This document shows, piece after piece, positions 14,078 to 25,130 of a stretch of 64,000 nt of DNA (positions are counted from its first letter, which is position 1; every line of letters begins with the position of its first letter). The stretch is from NCBI GenBank assembly GCA_002786025.1, contig NHNW01000080.1, positions 62,001 to 126,000 of the forward strand, given 5' to 3'. The notes under the pieces were generated by a model. It was not told the origin of the DNA. It ran no database searches and saw nothing but the letters and a program-made list of their open reading frames with translations. This DNA comes from Zasmidium citrigriseum (taxonomy: Eukaryota; Ascomycota; Dothideomycetes; Mycosphaerellales; Mycosphaerellaceae). The position numbers and the translations under genes are program-made.

Positions 14078-14080
14078 TAA

Positions 14081-14268
14081 TATAAAGGGCGATACCCTAT
14101 AAGCTTAGTACTAGCCTAAGGTATTAAGCCTATACTCTTAGCTATAAGGAGGCTTAGCGTACCGCGCTTTTCTTATTAGTCCCTAATAGATAGATTCCTC
14201 TTTCCTTCTTTATCGAACCTATTATATACTATATCGAGCTTTAGTATATACGCTACTTACCTATAATA
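14081..14268 (+). repeat. 3' LTR (188 bp)
   Basis: Gap-free partner of 7146-7333. It follows the polypurine tract directly. The four positions after it (TTCC at 14270-14273) match the four before the 5' LTR (7142-7145), with a C/T difference at the fifth position. Confidence 0.9.
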
Positions 14269-14697
14269 CTTCCCCTCTTAACTTTTATCTTTATCTAGCT
14301 AGCCTATCTTAATCTATACCCCTTATATATTTCTAGTATTACTAGCCTACTTCTAAGTACGAGCTCTATAGTTAGTATCTTGCTATTAATTATACGTATC
14401 GCGAGCGTCCTTTTCCTACTACTCCTTCTTTACCTTCTCGATATTCTACTTTATTAGGCTATAAAGGTTCTTCTAACTACCCTAGATATAGTTTAAGTAC
14501 GTATTATCTATATTACCTAGCTAGTTAATATACTCCTATTTCTTCGATTAGATTATCTATTATATAGCTTAGAATAGCTCGAATAAACCTCGAATAGGCT
14601 AAGGGCTTCGCGTATTAGATTCTTAAAGTTAGGGGGGTTCTTAATACTATTATAGCGAGTATAGGCGTTAAGACTTAGGTTAGGCGACCTATATTTA

Positions 14698-15199
14698 GTT
14701 AGTTCTCTATCTAAGCCCTTAATATATACTTTATATAGACTAAGAATATACTAGTAGAGTATCGATATAGTTTAGGCGGTTTAGAAGAGTATTAATCTCT
14801 TCGATACTAAAATAAACTAGTCGCTAAGCCTTCTAATCTATTATCTATTCTTAGTTAGCGCTAATCGTAAAGCCGTACTATTATAACTATATTATATAGA
14901 ATTAGTAAGCCGTTAATACTTCGAATTTCTAGCTAGGTATTAACTTACCTAATCCTCCTTTAGATTAAGAATATTATCTTAATTAAAGGCGTAGAACTAA
15001 GTAATATCGATCTACTAAACTATAATAGATTAGAGCTTAAGTATACTATTTTCGAGTTAATTGTATAGATTATTATTTATATAGTAAGAAGGGATCGTAT
15101 AGTATAAGGAGGTAGGTTAAGGGTAGATAGGTAGAAGAAAGGAAGAAGGAGGTATTTAAAGTAAGGAAGGTAACTATATAGGTAGTCGCGTAGGCGCGC
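14698..15199. repeat. Diverged direct repeat, right copy
   Basis: Partner of 6074-6587, in the same orientation. The aligned blocks lie in the same order with similar spacing. Both copies are followed by short AAGTCGCGAC motifs (6652 region on the left, 15236 and 15274 regions on the right). This copy sits at the gene-ward edge of the RIP block. Confidence 0.7.
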
Positions 15200-15345
15200 T
15201 CTTACGATTATACTTACTTTCTCTTACTATATAAAGAAGTCGCGACTTCTACGCGCTTATATATAGTCGCCTAAGTAGTCGCGACTTCCCTACTAAAAGC
15301 TTTATATAGGTATATATAATAAAGCTAAAGTAAGCTAAGGTAAGG

Positions 15346-16326
15346 TTAATTAGACATATACGCTACTATACAATAGAATTGAAAACATTCTAGCGTATTC
15401 TCGTGTATTTAGAGTAGAAAACGGTAGGATTAACCCCCTCTCCGAAGTGCTTCTATTTTTGAATTGTTGCAGTAAGCGTCGCATCAGTCGCCCGTACATC
15501 AGCATCTTCAACATACCGACTGATGCTGAAGCTCTAGCACTTGCAGCTGCAAGATTTGACCAACCCGATAGCTACGTCTCGCATGCGTACGACAGCATAT
15601 TCTCCACCTGCAGAACTTGTGCTTGACTGCTGTGGTTCGGTTCCCGAGTGGCTGTCAAGATTGAGACCGCTGTTAGCTTCTGGCTCCTGGTCTTGATGTG
15701 TCTGCTGCATCCCGTGGCATTGATGGCTCATGATGGCCAGATGAAGATGCTGACGATGGGGGAAAGGTCTGTTCGAGTACTTCTAGGTTCGAGAAAGGAA
15801 AGCGCAATCAGCCAAATTCACGCTCTCATGCAAGTCAATATGACGGCCTGGATCTGGTTAGGCTGAGCTACAGATAACCTACCCGGGGTTTCGGCACGTT
15901 TTGAACGCCACCAAATCCGACTTCGTCTCCTTCCTCAGCAGCGCGGTCGACCACGATCACGACCATCTTCAAGTTCTTGGCACCATACCCTGCATCTTCT
16001 ACCTCCAGATCAAGAGAATACACACTACAAGAACATGCGAGAAACCCCAGAGAGTCACCCGCAATCAGGATCTTCACCGTTATTGCAGAGCCCGAGCTCC
16101 CACGCGAAGGCTTGGCCACGTAATGCTCCCATCTCGCTGATAGCCCCTGCCGTGTGGGCGGCAGCACTATCAGAACCCATGTCTCGCCCACCGAGGACTA
16201 GACGGCTGAGGGGACGCGTAGCTGTGCGACGAATAGGTAAGTTTGCAATGTACTCTTATACTTGGGAGGCGTCCGCCGCCGTAAGAATGTTTTCGTGGTT
16301 TCGATCTCTCGAAGCCTTTCCTTGCC
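15346..16326. other. Junction and gene-free flank
   Basis: Normal dinucleotide use resumes here within a few tens of bases. Several short frames exist on both strands but none shows codon texture, domains or splice logic. The last part before 16327 should hold the promoter and 5' leader of the arylsulfotransferase-like gene. I see no clear TATA box. Confidence 0.6.
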
Positions 16327-18317
16327 ATGGATGGGCTCATGGCAGTCGTGTGGCTCTATGTGCTTCTGTTCTTGTCCGCTCCTTTACCAATTGCTGCTGA
16401 GGGCTCCCCACCTAACCGACACTTCTTGATCAACGGCAATCGAGTCTCGAAGAGCCAACCACCACCAGGAGAAGGGCTGATACAAGACGACGATTACAAC
16501 GATGGAGCCTACGGTCGATATGTCACGCAAACGTTCAAGTCTGCCGGCATCACTGTCCCGCGGATCAATATGGACTTTCCATTTACCAACTGCGACGATG
16601 GATCCTACCTGTTCGTAACACCGCGAGGAGAGATCGTACCCCATCCCATGGCAGCGATCTACGATGCAAAGTAAGGCGACTGATCACTGTCTGAATGAGC
16701 TGAACTGAGTGTGGATGCAGTGGCAGCCTTGTCTGGAAGACAACGGACCACTTTCGCGAGATCTACAACTTCCAGGTCCAACAATACAAAGGCGAGCCCG
16801 TGTTGACATTCTGGAGCGGTGACAATGGACATGGACATGGATCTGGCCATTACTATATGGTGAAGCCTCAACCCCAATTGACTTGTCATGTATCTGACGC
16901 TCTCCAGTACGACAAGCACTATAACCTCACCCGAAGGATCGCTGCTGTAGGCGGCTTTGGCGCCGACCTCCACTGCTTCACGATACTTCCGAATGATCAT
17001 GCACTGTTGACGATCTATGACAAGGTCGAAACAAATCTGGCAGAGATATTCGGTGAAGATGCGCCAGGCAGATGGATATGGGACTCCTTGTTTCAAGAAT
17101 TCGACCTCGAGACAGGAGAACTTGTCTTCGAATGGCGAGCATCTGAACACTTTGCATTCAGCGAATCCTATATTTCAACAGTGCCTGCTGAGGAGTCAGA
17201 GCCTTGGGATTGGTTCCACATGAACACGGTCGAGAAGGACGCCGCTGGCAATTATCTCGTGTCTGCGCGCCATCTCCGATGCGTTGCGTATGTTTCTGGT
17301 CAGACTGGAGAAGTCTTGTGGCGGCTGGGCGGAAAGCGCAACTCTTTCGAAGACCTGTCTGGTAGGGAGGCGACTCACTTCGTCGGCCAGCACGACGCAC
17401 ACTGGGGCGAAGGGCAGAGGTACATTACGATGTTCGACAACAGGGCAGATTGGCAAGACGAGGAAGAGCACGTTTCGAAAGGAAGACGAATCGAACTTGA
17501 CCTGGAAAAGATGACTGCGAGGCTGGACACGACGTTCATTCATCCAAAGAATATCTTCGCCTTCTCGCAAGGCTCGTACCAGACTCTTCCAAACGGCAAC
17601 GTGCTCCTCGGTTATGGATATACTGGTGCCATGGCCGAGTTCTCCCCTAACGGCACGCTACTATGCGACGCATACCTTCAACCCTCGTCCCGATTCAGCT
17701 CAGGAGATGTGCAAAGCTATCGGAATCTGAAATTCAACTGGACCGGTCTGCCAACAACGAAGCCAAGCATGGTACTGGACAATGGTACGATCTACATCTC
17801 CTGGCTTGGGTCAACAGAAGTACGGAGCTGGCTCCTGGAAGATGCCATATCTCCAGAAGGACGTATCGGATCTGTCACTACCATGGCTAAGACCGGCTTC
17901 GAGACTGTCTTCACCCTGTCCGAGGATCTTCCGTTGCGACAGTATATCCGTATTGTCGCTCTTGATGAGAACGAACAAGAACTCTCAGCTTCTGACTTCA
18001 CTGATATTGGAAACATGACGACTGTCTGGACCGAGCCGCCTTTCGAGCCTGTGGAAGAGTCGCTGCAGGACCTTGGAGCTCTACTTGGATTCGCTTGCTT
18101 GTTGATGATCTTCGCAGTGGTCCTCTTCTGGCTGGCCGTCAAGCCCCGTATTCTACAACGTTGGCGAACCAGAAGCGGTGAAAAGCACGGCTTCGTCACG
18201 ATGCTGGAAGAACATGATGTCGCCGGCCTGATGGGCCATCTACCTCGATGGAACCTCCCCAGCTTCAAGCGGCAGACTTCTGTGGTCTATGATCGTTTGC
18301 CAGGCGACGTAAGCTGA
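16327..18317 (+). CDS. Arylsulfotransferase-like (ASST-type) membrane protein
   Basis: Two exons, 16327-16670 and 16721-18317, joined across a 50-bp intron (GTAAGG...GCTGAAC...GCAG), encode 646 residues. The start has a good context (GCCATGG) and gives an N-terminal signal peptide (about residues 1-24). The body has the repeated W/G/D-rich strands of the fungal arylsulfotransferase (ASST, PF14269-type) propeller, including short motifs such as VLWRLGG and GQHDAHW. One transmembrane helix lies near residues 566-588, followed by a basic cytoplasmic tail of about 56 residues. The layout predicts a type I protein with the propeller in the secretory lumen or outside the cell. Sulfotransfer from aryl sulfates is the family annotation; activity in fungi is inference. 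It is the first gene beyond the RIP block. Confidence 0.85.
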
Positions 18318-18573
18318 ACGAGCGAATGCGAGGTGATATTCATACCTTTTGATCCAGAGTCTCCACCTACCCGGAGCCATGGATGGGAGGACTTCGGTCG
18401 GACACCTCGCTTCTGCTAGCTCAAAGAAGACTTGGTCTTTGAGTGGAAAAAAGACCATGCCGACTTCGGGCGTTCCCGGTGGAACGATACATAAGGGACT
18501 TGTTCACTCAGATCTCATCTGATAAGATTTGCGATCATTGAGTCCACATCTGCCTCCCGGCTGAAAGGCTAGA

Positions 18574-20290
18574 ATGGAAAACAACACCCACAATCGCCCC
18601 GATGGTGTCGTCCAGATTTCGTTGCAGGATGCTCTCACTTCAGTGCCAACGAAGGAAATCGTTGTCGCGAACGCCACCCCCATCGAGGACGATGTTCGGT
18701 CTGAACGAAGCGAGGGCGGTCGATCGACCAAAGTTCCCATTACGATGAAACTCGTCGCCGTTCTTTTGGTGACGCTGGTGGGATTCGGCTCGCATTGGAG
18801 CAGCGGCGTTACCGGCGCGATGAAGAGCACGCTGAAGAAGGTAGAAATCGCATCTCGACATAAATGCCAAATGCTAATGATGTTTAGGAACTCTCTATCA
18901 ACAACGCACAGTACTCTGTTCTCGAAGCCTCTACTGACTTCATGACCACGGCCCTCATTCTCCTAACGGGCGTCTTCACCGACCGTATCGGTGGCGCGCG
19001 AGCCATGGTCTACGGCAACGGCATCTATACCATCGGTTCCATCATCATCGCAGCCGCCACCACGGTACGCAGCTACAGACTCATGATAGGTGGCATGATC
19101 ATCCAATCTCTTGGAGACATCGCCACGCAGGTTGCGCAGTACAGGATCTTCAGCTGTGAGTCCCTGCGGCGGAGAAGCTCTTTCCAGACCTCTACTGACA
19201 CTCGTCGCCCATTCCAGCTTGGTTCGCCCCCTCCAACGGCTTCGCATCAACCCTCGGCCTCGAACTGGGCATCGGCAAGATAGGTTCCTTCGTCGGCCAA
19301 GCGACCGCCAACCCCATCGCAAAAGGCACCGGAGACTTCAGCTGGGTCTACTGGACAGCCGTCTTCGTGAACCTCTTCACCAATCTCGCCACCATAGTCT
19401 TCTGGTACTTCCGGCGCTTCTGCGACCGCCAATATAGCTCCGGCCTCTCCGACCCGGCCACGGGTGAGAAACTGCGAGAGAGCACCAAGAAGTTCGAATT
19501 CCGCAAGGTTCTCCAGCTGCCATGGCCTTTCTGGGGCGTCGTGCTGTTCTCAACGTTCGAGACATCCACGGCCATCGTCTTTTCGCAGAATGCCACCGAG
19601 CTGGCGGAGCAGCGGTTCAACATCTCGAGCGTCAAGGCCGGGTGGTATACGGCGACGTCGCAATATCTGGGCTTCTTCCTCGTGCCGGCCCTGGGCGTCT
19701 TTCTCGACCTGCTCGGCAATCGTATCACGGTGCTGCTCGTCTGTGGAGCGGGCGTCTTCACGGCCATGTGCCTGGCTGCTTTCGGACCCGATATCGCCGG
19801 CACGGCGGCTTCGTTTGGGGTGTACGCCGTGGCGTACAGCCTGGGCCCGACGGCCATCATCGATGGCATCCGTACGGCGATTTGGTATCAGGATACGTTT
19901 GGGGTCGGATACGCCGTCAAGATCTGTGTGAACAATTGCATGAATATCATCATTCGGATCGTTACGGGAGTGATCCAGGATGAGGATGACAATTCTTATG
20001 ATCACGTCGTGGTGGTTTATGTTATCCTGGCGGCGGGATCGGTGCTTGTTTCGGGGGTGCTCTTGGTTTGGAGCTTTTTTACACAGGATTTGAAAAGGTT
20101 GCAGTGGACGAAGAAGCAGAGGATGCGGAAGGGCGATGTGATCAATGCACAGCGCGAAGCCCACGAGACTGGCGCCAGAAAGGAGGTGAACAGGACAGTC
20201 AACCTGTGCTTCTTCGCCGCCCTGATGTTGCTCATACTGGGTGCCTGGGCGGCGTACTTCTGGGGTCTGGCGACGGGGAACAACGATTGA
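18574..20290 (+). CDS. MFS transporter, MFSD1-like
   Basis: Three exons, 18574-18840, 18888-19155 and 19218-20290, encode 535 residues; the introns (47 and 62 bp) have GTAGAA/TTTAG and GTGAGT/CCAG borders and the frame closes exactly. After a hydrophilic N-terminus of about 60 residues come roughly twelve hydrophobic segments in two groups with a central loop. The pattern and the short motif VLEASTDFMTTALILLTG are those of the major facilitator branch around MFSD1, whose animal members are lysosomal. A vacuolar role and a small solute substrate are inferred. The C-terminus is a single hydrophobic helix. The next gene is convergent, with only 25 bp between stop codons, so the transcripts probably overlap. 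Confidence 0.85.
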
Positions 20291-20315
20291 TCAGAAGACT
20301 GTCGATATTCAACTA

Positions 20316-21745
20316 CTATACAAACTTCATAACCCTCCAACCCCCCTTACTCACCCTCGCCCCCAAAATCAACCCACTCGCCACAACCGTCATCAACCCG
20401 CCAAAAAGCCACACATAAGTATAACTACTCTTCTCCAAAATCGCCCCATCAATCGGCGTCCCAACCAGCAACCCAAGACTCGTAACCGCAAACCCCATCC
20501 CCATCCTCGTCCCAATCAAAGCCCGATTCTTCGTAATATGCACATAAATCGTCGCCGGCAAACTCACAAAAGTCCCCGAACAAAATCCATACAACGCCGC
20601 GATGGCTATCACTGGCCCGATGGATCTCGTCGGGATGAGACAGAGACACAGCACGCCTGTGAGGAGCGTGCAGGGGATGATGACGTTGAAGGGCCCGATG
20701 CGGTCGGCGATGAAATTTGGGATGACACGCCCGAAGGTTGATGCGGCGTTTATGATGGCCAGGAGGTAGAAGGCCAAGTTTGGGTTTGTGAGGTTTGTTT
20801 GGATGGCGTAGGATTGGATGTAGAAGAAGGGCGTGTATAAACCCAGGAAGCCGATGAAGGAACCCGCGACGAAGAAGATGAAAGGGAGTTCTTTCCAGGC
20901 TGTCCAGTCGAAGATTTTGCGGCGGCCGGCGGGGAGGACGCGCACGCGGAGAACGAGGTTGGAGATGCAGAGGGTGCCGAGCATGATGAAGCCTATGATT
21001 CGGGTGGCCCAGGGAAATCCGAGGGATTGCTGCAGGTTATGGAAGGTGATGGGGTAGATTATGCCGCCGATACTCGACCCAGCAGCGGCAAGACCCACTG
21101 CCGTCGCTATCCGCGTGGAGAAGTATGTTGACAGGACAGCGACGCCGGGGATGAACATGGCGCCTGTTCCTATGCCGATGCAGACGGCTTGGGAGAGGAG
21201 AACTTGGTAGTAGGTTGTCGAGAGGGAGAGCATCATTTGGCCGAAGACGGTGAGGAAGGTTCCTGTTGCTACGAGGGTGCGGACGTAGCCTGCGTCGTAG
21301 ATGGGGCCTGTGAGGGAGCCGACGAGGAGGAGAAGTGTTGCTTGGAGGGAGCCGATCCAGGATATGTCGGATGCTGAGGAGGAGGATAGGATGCCGGTTT
21401 CGTAGTATGTTTGGTAGGTACCGAAGGTATTGACGATACCTGAGTGAAAGTTAGCAAAGCATCACCCACCAAATGCGTGGCTTTCGTACCCCAAGTATTA
21501 AAGAACAAGAAAAACGATCCCAGAACCTGCAACCAAGCCGTCAAGCCGCCGTTCGGCACGGACTTGATATTGTTGACGGAAGGTTTCGAAGATGCGACTT
21601 TCTCCAGAACTGGGCCGTCCTCCTCAGCAACAAAAGTCGTTTCCATCGCCTCGCGTACTTCTCGTTGGTACTCCGTCATCTGCTCCTCCTCCCCATGTGC
21701 AGTCTTCTCGACATCTTTCTCCACCTCCCCAGAAGACCTCGACAT
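20316..21745 (-). CDS. MFS monocarboxylate-transporter-like protein
   Basis: Two exons on the minus strand, 21490-21745 and 20316-21439, with a 50-bp intron (GTACGA...CTAAC...CAG), encode 459 residues. The N-terminal 75 residues are charged and probably cytosolic; after them PNGGLTAWLQVLGSFFLFFN opens the first membrane helix, a signature of the fungal monocarboxylate permease (MCT/MCH5) group. About twelve helices follow, with a central loop after helix six (VRVLPAGRRK). Relatives move monocarboxylates or riboflavin, and the substrate here cannot be told. The third codon positions near the C-terminus are strongly C-rich on the coding complement. It is convergent with the MFSD1-like gene. Confidence 0.85.
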
Positions 21746-22847
21746 GATGCTTGTCCTTCACTTCACTTGTAGTAGGATTAAACTTTCGCACCGGCCCTTG
21801 CTGACACAATCCTCTCTCGCAACTTCCCAATTCGGCGTTTCGTCGTCAGATGCCTGATCGAAAGTGATTGAAGGTAGAAAGGGCATTTGATCGAAGAAGA
21901 GGAGAAGTAGATGAAGTACCCCTCGGGTTCAACGCTAGAAACACGCGAGACCCGGATCTTGCGAAAAAGTGCGCCTTGCAGCAATGGGCGTGCCGATTTG
22001 CCGTGAACCCACGGCGGCGTTCCGTCCATCCAAAAGTACCTCTCACCTCTTTTAACTCCGTCTATCGTATCGTACTGAACAATCGGCAATCTCACAAGGC
22101 GAAAATCTTTCTCGCATTCTATGCAACAAACGCGCATTCGTTAAATCCTGTCTTGGTTGTCGAATTCGCCAAGATCGGTCTTTGCGACTTCTTTCGTGCG
22201 AGTCCAGATCGGCGGTAAAGTGGCTGCACGGCAGTTCGAACTTCAGGCCAACTCGGAGACTCTGACGGCCCGGGGCGGTCGCGTGCGGTGTACAGCACCT
22301 ATTTCCTTTGCTTGTTTGCATGCAGCCTCCTCATGGCCATTGTAGCATTGTACCATTTCCACCCGAGCTACATCCGAGCATGGTGATGCCATTGTCTGAA
22401 AGCAGTAAGAATATGACTTACAGCTTATAATCACTTTTTGACTTTCAGCGCCATAAAGGCAGCATGTCCTATCTACTGCTGACACCTCAATACAGTATCA
22501 ATTCAACAAGGTCAGACCCGTACCTCACTTACGAGGATCAGTCAGAATCCCTTGCCCACGCTCTTTCCATGACGCCCAACATCATGACCTTCAAAGAATG
22601 ATTAGCGAAACAGAACTTGCGTCTCATCATTCAATACTCCTCCCCGACCAGGAGCGCCATGCAGGTATCATTTTTTCGAAAAGCCCTCTCGTATTCACAA
22701 AACACCCCCACCGTAACCCATTCGCTAAACGCCTCCCGCTTGCTATGCATCCAACGTGTCTCATGTCGCGTCGTTCTTTGAAAATCCAGAAAGGCGGATG
22801 TAAGTATATGTAGTCTGAATCAAAAGATGATCTGTGGTGGAACCAGA
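21746..22847. other. Intergenic region
   Basis: It contains the upstream region of the monocarboxylate-type transporter (minus) and the 3' flank of the BTB gene (minus). Short frames occur on both strands, but none has domain content or plausible splicing. I see no repeats or RNA genes. Confidence 0.5.
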
Positions 22848-25130
22848 TCACTTGGTGCGCTCAGACTCGTTACCAGAGCTGGGCGGCGTGTCGATGCCAC
22901 GGCGTCTCCGAGCAAGGCGGAATCCCGCTCGGTTCTGAGGGAAGACCTCAACAAGTTCTTCCCAGTATAGGTTCTGCACAGCGGTGGATTCGGTCCCATC
23001 GGCAACGTGATTGACAGTGCGGGCTTTGAGCGCCTTTTGTCGACGAACTTCACGCTCGTTGACGACTTGGCGCATGATGCTCGCCACTGTCTCAGCGCCG
23101 AGGCGGCCCGAAAGAACCGGGTGCTCCAACAAGTATTTGAGAAGAGGGAAAGGCAGAGAAAGCAAAATGCTTGAAACAGTGGTCAAGGCGAAGGACGGGC
23201 GTTGGTGATCGTCGGCAGGAACCTCACCGAATCGGATCTTGCTCAAACGTGGGTCTGAGCGGGATGGCTTGCTCTCGTGTGAAGGTTGGAATGTTGGCAG
23301 ACGAGGACATGCAGACAGCTGAGGCGCGGTGGAGTCGAGGTAGAAGCTTGGCGGCAAATTGTGGACGGCGAACTCGATTATACGGTGAAGAAGGCCTGAG
23401 GAGTATGGGTCATAGGTTGGCGATCCACCAGCTTCGGGCTTGTTAAACGAGTCGTCGCTTGAGCAGGTGCTGATCCTCTCTTCGCTGCCATCCTCGATTG
23501 GCCACATCTGAGCAAGACCGCCTTCCAACGCGAAGCCGAGCGCCTGTGGCATGGTCTCCCAGTTAAGAAGAGCTGCAGACACCTCGACACCGCGATGAGC
23601 AAACGCTGCAATGTTAAGCCAGGCACCGGTGGCGATGTGCTGCAGGGCCAGTTCCATGCGTTCTTCGATCGGTGCGGAAGGTGCAAGGAACATCTCAAAA
23701 GGTGGAAGTGTGCCACCATAGAGGTACTTGACAGCCTCCGTGAACGGACCAACACGGATGTAGTTGCCCTTCAACAGTACGTGAACCTGAGTCTTGAGCG
23801 TGGCGGCTGCCGGTGCCTCACTGCTGCGTATGATAGAGAGCAGTGTAGATGAGCGCGCCAGTATCAGCTTGTGTCCTTCAAGATACTGACGACCATGCCC
23901 TTCCTGCTCTGAAATCTGGAGGTGGCAATCAGCGAGCTCCGGGTTCTTCAGCTGGGAGAGCACGTGGTCCCGCAGCAATTCGGCGTTCTCGAGGTTGAGT
24001 GCAACCTCGGGATGCGTGAAATTCGGCGGCGGCATAGGCTGCTGGGGTTGAGGTGGAAGATGACGAGGATGTCCAGAGAACGCGGCCTTTTGCTCTGGGA
24101 AGCCAGCTTTGGCGGCATCTGTGGACTGATCCGTGCCGACCGGCGATTGTAGGTCCGATCCCACCTTTTGAGCATCGTGTGCGACCGATGAGGCTTGAGA
24201 GCCTGAACGAGATCTGAATCCATGACCGTTCGGCAAGTGTGCAGCGCCAGGCATGAAAGCCTCACGGGGCGGGTATCGCATTGGCATGTGGGCGTGTGGG
24301 TGATAGTAGGGCTGAGGAATGCCAGGTGCGAAGCCTGGACGCATCTGCCATGGCATTGGCGGTTGCTGATATCCAGGTGGGAGCGCTCGCTGGCCATGGT
24401 GTTCAGAGTTATGATGTGCGTGGCCAAAGAAGGGTGCCTGCTGAGGGTTCGTCGGAGGAGCAAAGGCGGAGTTGGAGGACAGCGGAGGAGCAGGCGAGGA
24501 GCCAGCTGACTCATGACCCCCAAAGACAATGCTGCTGGCGCTTGGGTGGGTTGGATGGGCGTGCGGGAGGACCGGGGGTTGGGGCCGGTTCTGGGAGGAT
24601 GAAGCCGAGTGAGGAGTGTGCTGGTCGGCGGCAGGGACGAATGCTGGTGGCAGCTCGGTCCTGATCTGACGCATGTCGAATCTGTCAATTGGCTTGCGTG
24701 CAGGCCATGCTGCGGGCTTGTTGGCAACATCAGACGCATCTGATGTTACCCCGTTTGCGAGCTTCTCAGTAGCACCAGGTCCGCTCGATGACATATTCGA
24801 TTCGGGCGTTTGCGTCGAAGCAGTCTTGGGCCGTTCCTCCTCTGCCACATGGCCATTCTGGAGTGCATCTGGCTGTGCTACTTCAGATGGCTTTGGCGCC
24901 TCATCGACCGCTTTTTGCGCAATGATTCCGTTGCTCACGCCGACGGTCCCTTCACCCGAACTTGGAGTGGCAATATCGGCTCTTGACTTGGATTCTTGCT
25001 TGGACTGGGGGCGGGCAGTCTTGGGCATGAGCGGGACTACTGGAACGACTCGATTGGCGGTTGAGCGTCGCATCTTGCCGGCCTGCTGGGCCGCGGGCAG
25101 GTCGCCATTCGAAGCTGGCATGTTCGGCAT
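22848..25130 (-). CDS. BTB/POZ-domain protein with long disordered N-terminus
   Basis: A single exon of 760 residues. Residues 1 to about 370 are rich in Pro, Ser, Ala, Gln and His with many PP and HA runs, so are probably disordered. From about 385 to 490 a BTB/POZ-like fold is recognisable: an N-terminal helix, then ADCHLQIS, EGHKLILARSS with the typical strand-turn-helix, and VGPFTEAVKYLYGG. The C-terminal part has helical sequence and a basic end (RLARRRRGID). BTB domains mediate dimerisation or recruit cullin-3; no other domain is seen, so the partner is unknown. The upstream frame stays open for about 240 bases without another ATG, which supports this start. It is divergent from the next gene. 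Confidence 0.8.
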   Translation of the reverse strand: MPNMPASNGDLPAAQQAGKMRRSTANRVVPVVPLMPKTARPQSKQESKSRADIATPSSGEGTVGVSNGIIAQKAVDEAPKPSEVAQPDALQNGHVAEEERPKTASTQTPESNMSSSGPGATEKLANGVTSDASDVANKPAAWPARKPIDRFDMRQIRTELPPAFVPAADQHTPHSASSSQNRPQPPVLPHAHPTHPSASSIVFGGHESAGSSPAPPLSSNSAFAPPTNPQQAPFFGHAHHNSEHHGQRALPPGYQQPPMPWQMRPGFAPGIPQPYYHPHAHMPMRYPPREAFMPGAAHLPNGHGFRSRSGSQASSVAHDAQKVGSDLQSPVGTDQSTDAAKAGFPEQKAAFSGHPRHLPPQPQQPMPPPNFTHPEVALNLENAELLRDHVLSQLKNPELADCHLQISEQEGHGRQYLEGHKLILARSSTLLSIIRSSEAPAAATLKTQVHVLLKGNYIRVGPFTEAVKYLYGGTLPPFEMFLAPSAPIEERMELALQHIATGAWLNIAAFAHRGVEVSAALLNWETMPQALGFALEGGLAQMWPIEDGSEERISTCSSDDSFNKPEAGGSPTYDPYSSGLLHRIIEFAVHNLPPSFYLDSTAPQLSACPRLPTFQPSHESKPSRSDPRLSKIRFGEVPADDHQRPSFALTTVSSILLSLPFPLLKYLLEHPVLSGRLGAETVASIMRQVVNEREVRRQKALKARTVNHVADGTESTAVQNLYWEELVEVFPQNRAGFRLARRRRGIDTPPSSGNESERTK

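Larger units (their letters stand above)
7146..14268 (+). mobile_element. Complete RIP-dead Ty3/gypsy chromodomain LTR retrotransposon
   Basis: A 7.1-kb element bounded by two 188-bp LTRs in direct orientation, flanked by TTTCC on the left and CTTCC on the right (probable target-site duplication). Internal order on the plus strand is gag with a CCHC knuckle, protease, reverse transcriptase, RNase H, integrase and chromodomain, which defines a Ty3/gypsy chromovirus-type element. A polypurine tract lies next to the 3' LTR. Between the chromodomain (ends about 12360) and the tract there are about 1.7 kb with no recognisable domain. Every frame is broken by RIP stops, so the copy is dead. It inserted among older repeats and separates the two diverged direct repeats. 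Confidence 0.9.
1..15345. repeat. RIP-mutated nested transposon block
   Basis: The whole stretch is built almost without CA or TG dinucleotides (only scattered examples, such as near 2513, 7474 and 12386), while TA and CG are both common. This is the footprint of repeat-induced point mutation in ascomycetes, which turns CpA into TpA on either strand. Two consequences are visible: ATG codons are nearly absent, so no open frame starts here, and CAG, CAA, TGG and TGC codons have become TAG, TAA, TAG and TAC. The composition changes sharply at about 15345, after which CA and TG return. I see no intact gene inside the block. Confidence 0.95.

Noticed and set aside
1..15345. CRISPR-like or tandem regulatory arrays suggested by many short similar words (CTAGTA, TATATA)
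   Set aside because: The words follow from the restricted dinucleotide alphabet after RIP; there is no regular spacing.
15534..16191. Several short frames next to the RIP border
   Set aside because: Overlapping frames on both strands without domain, codon bias or splice model.
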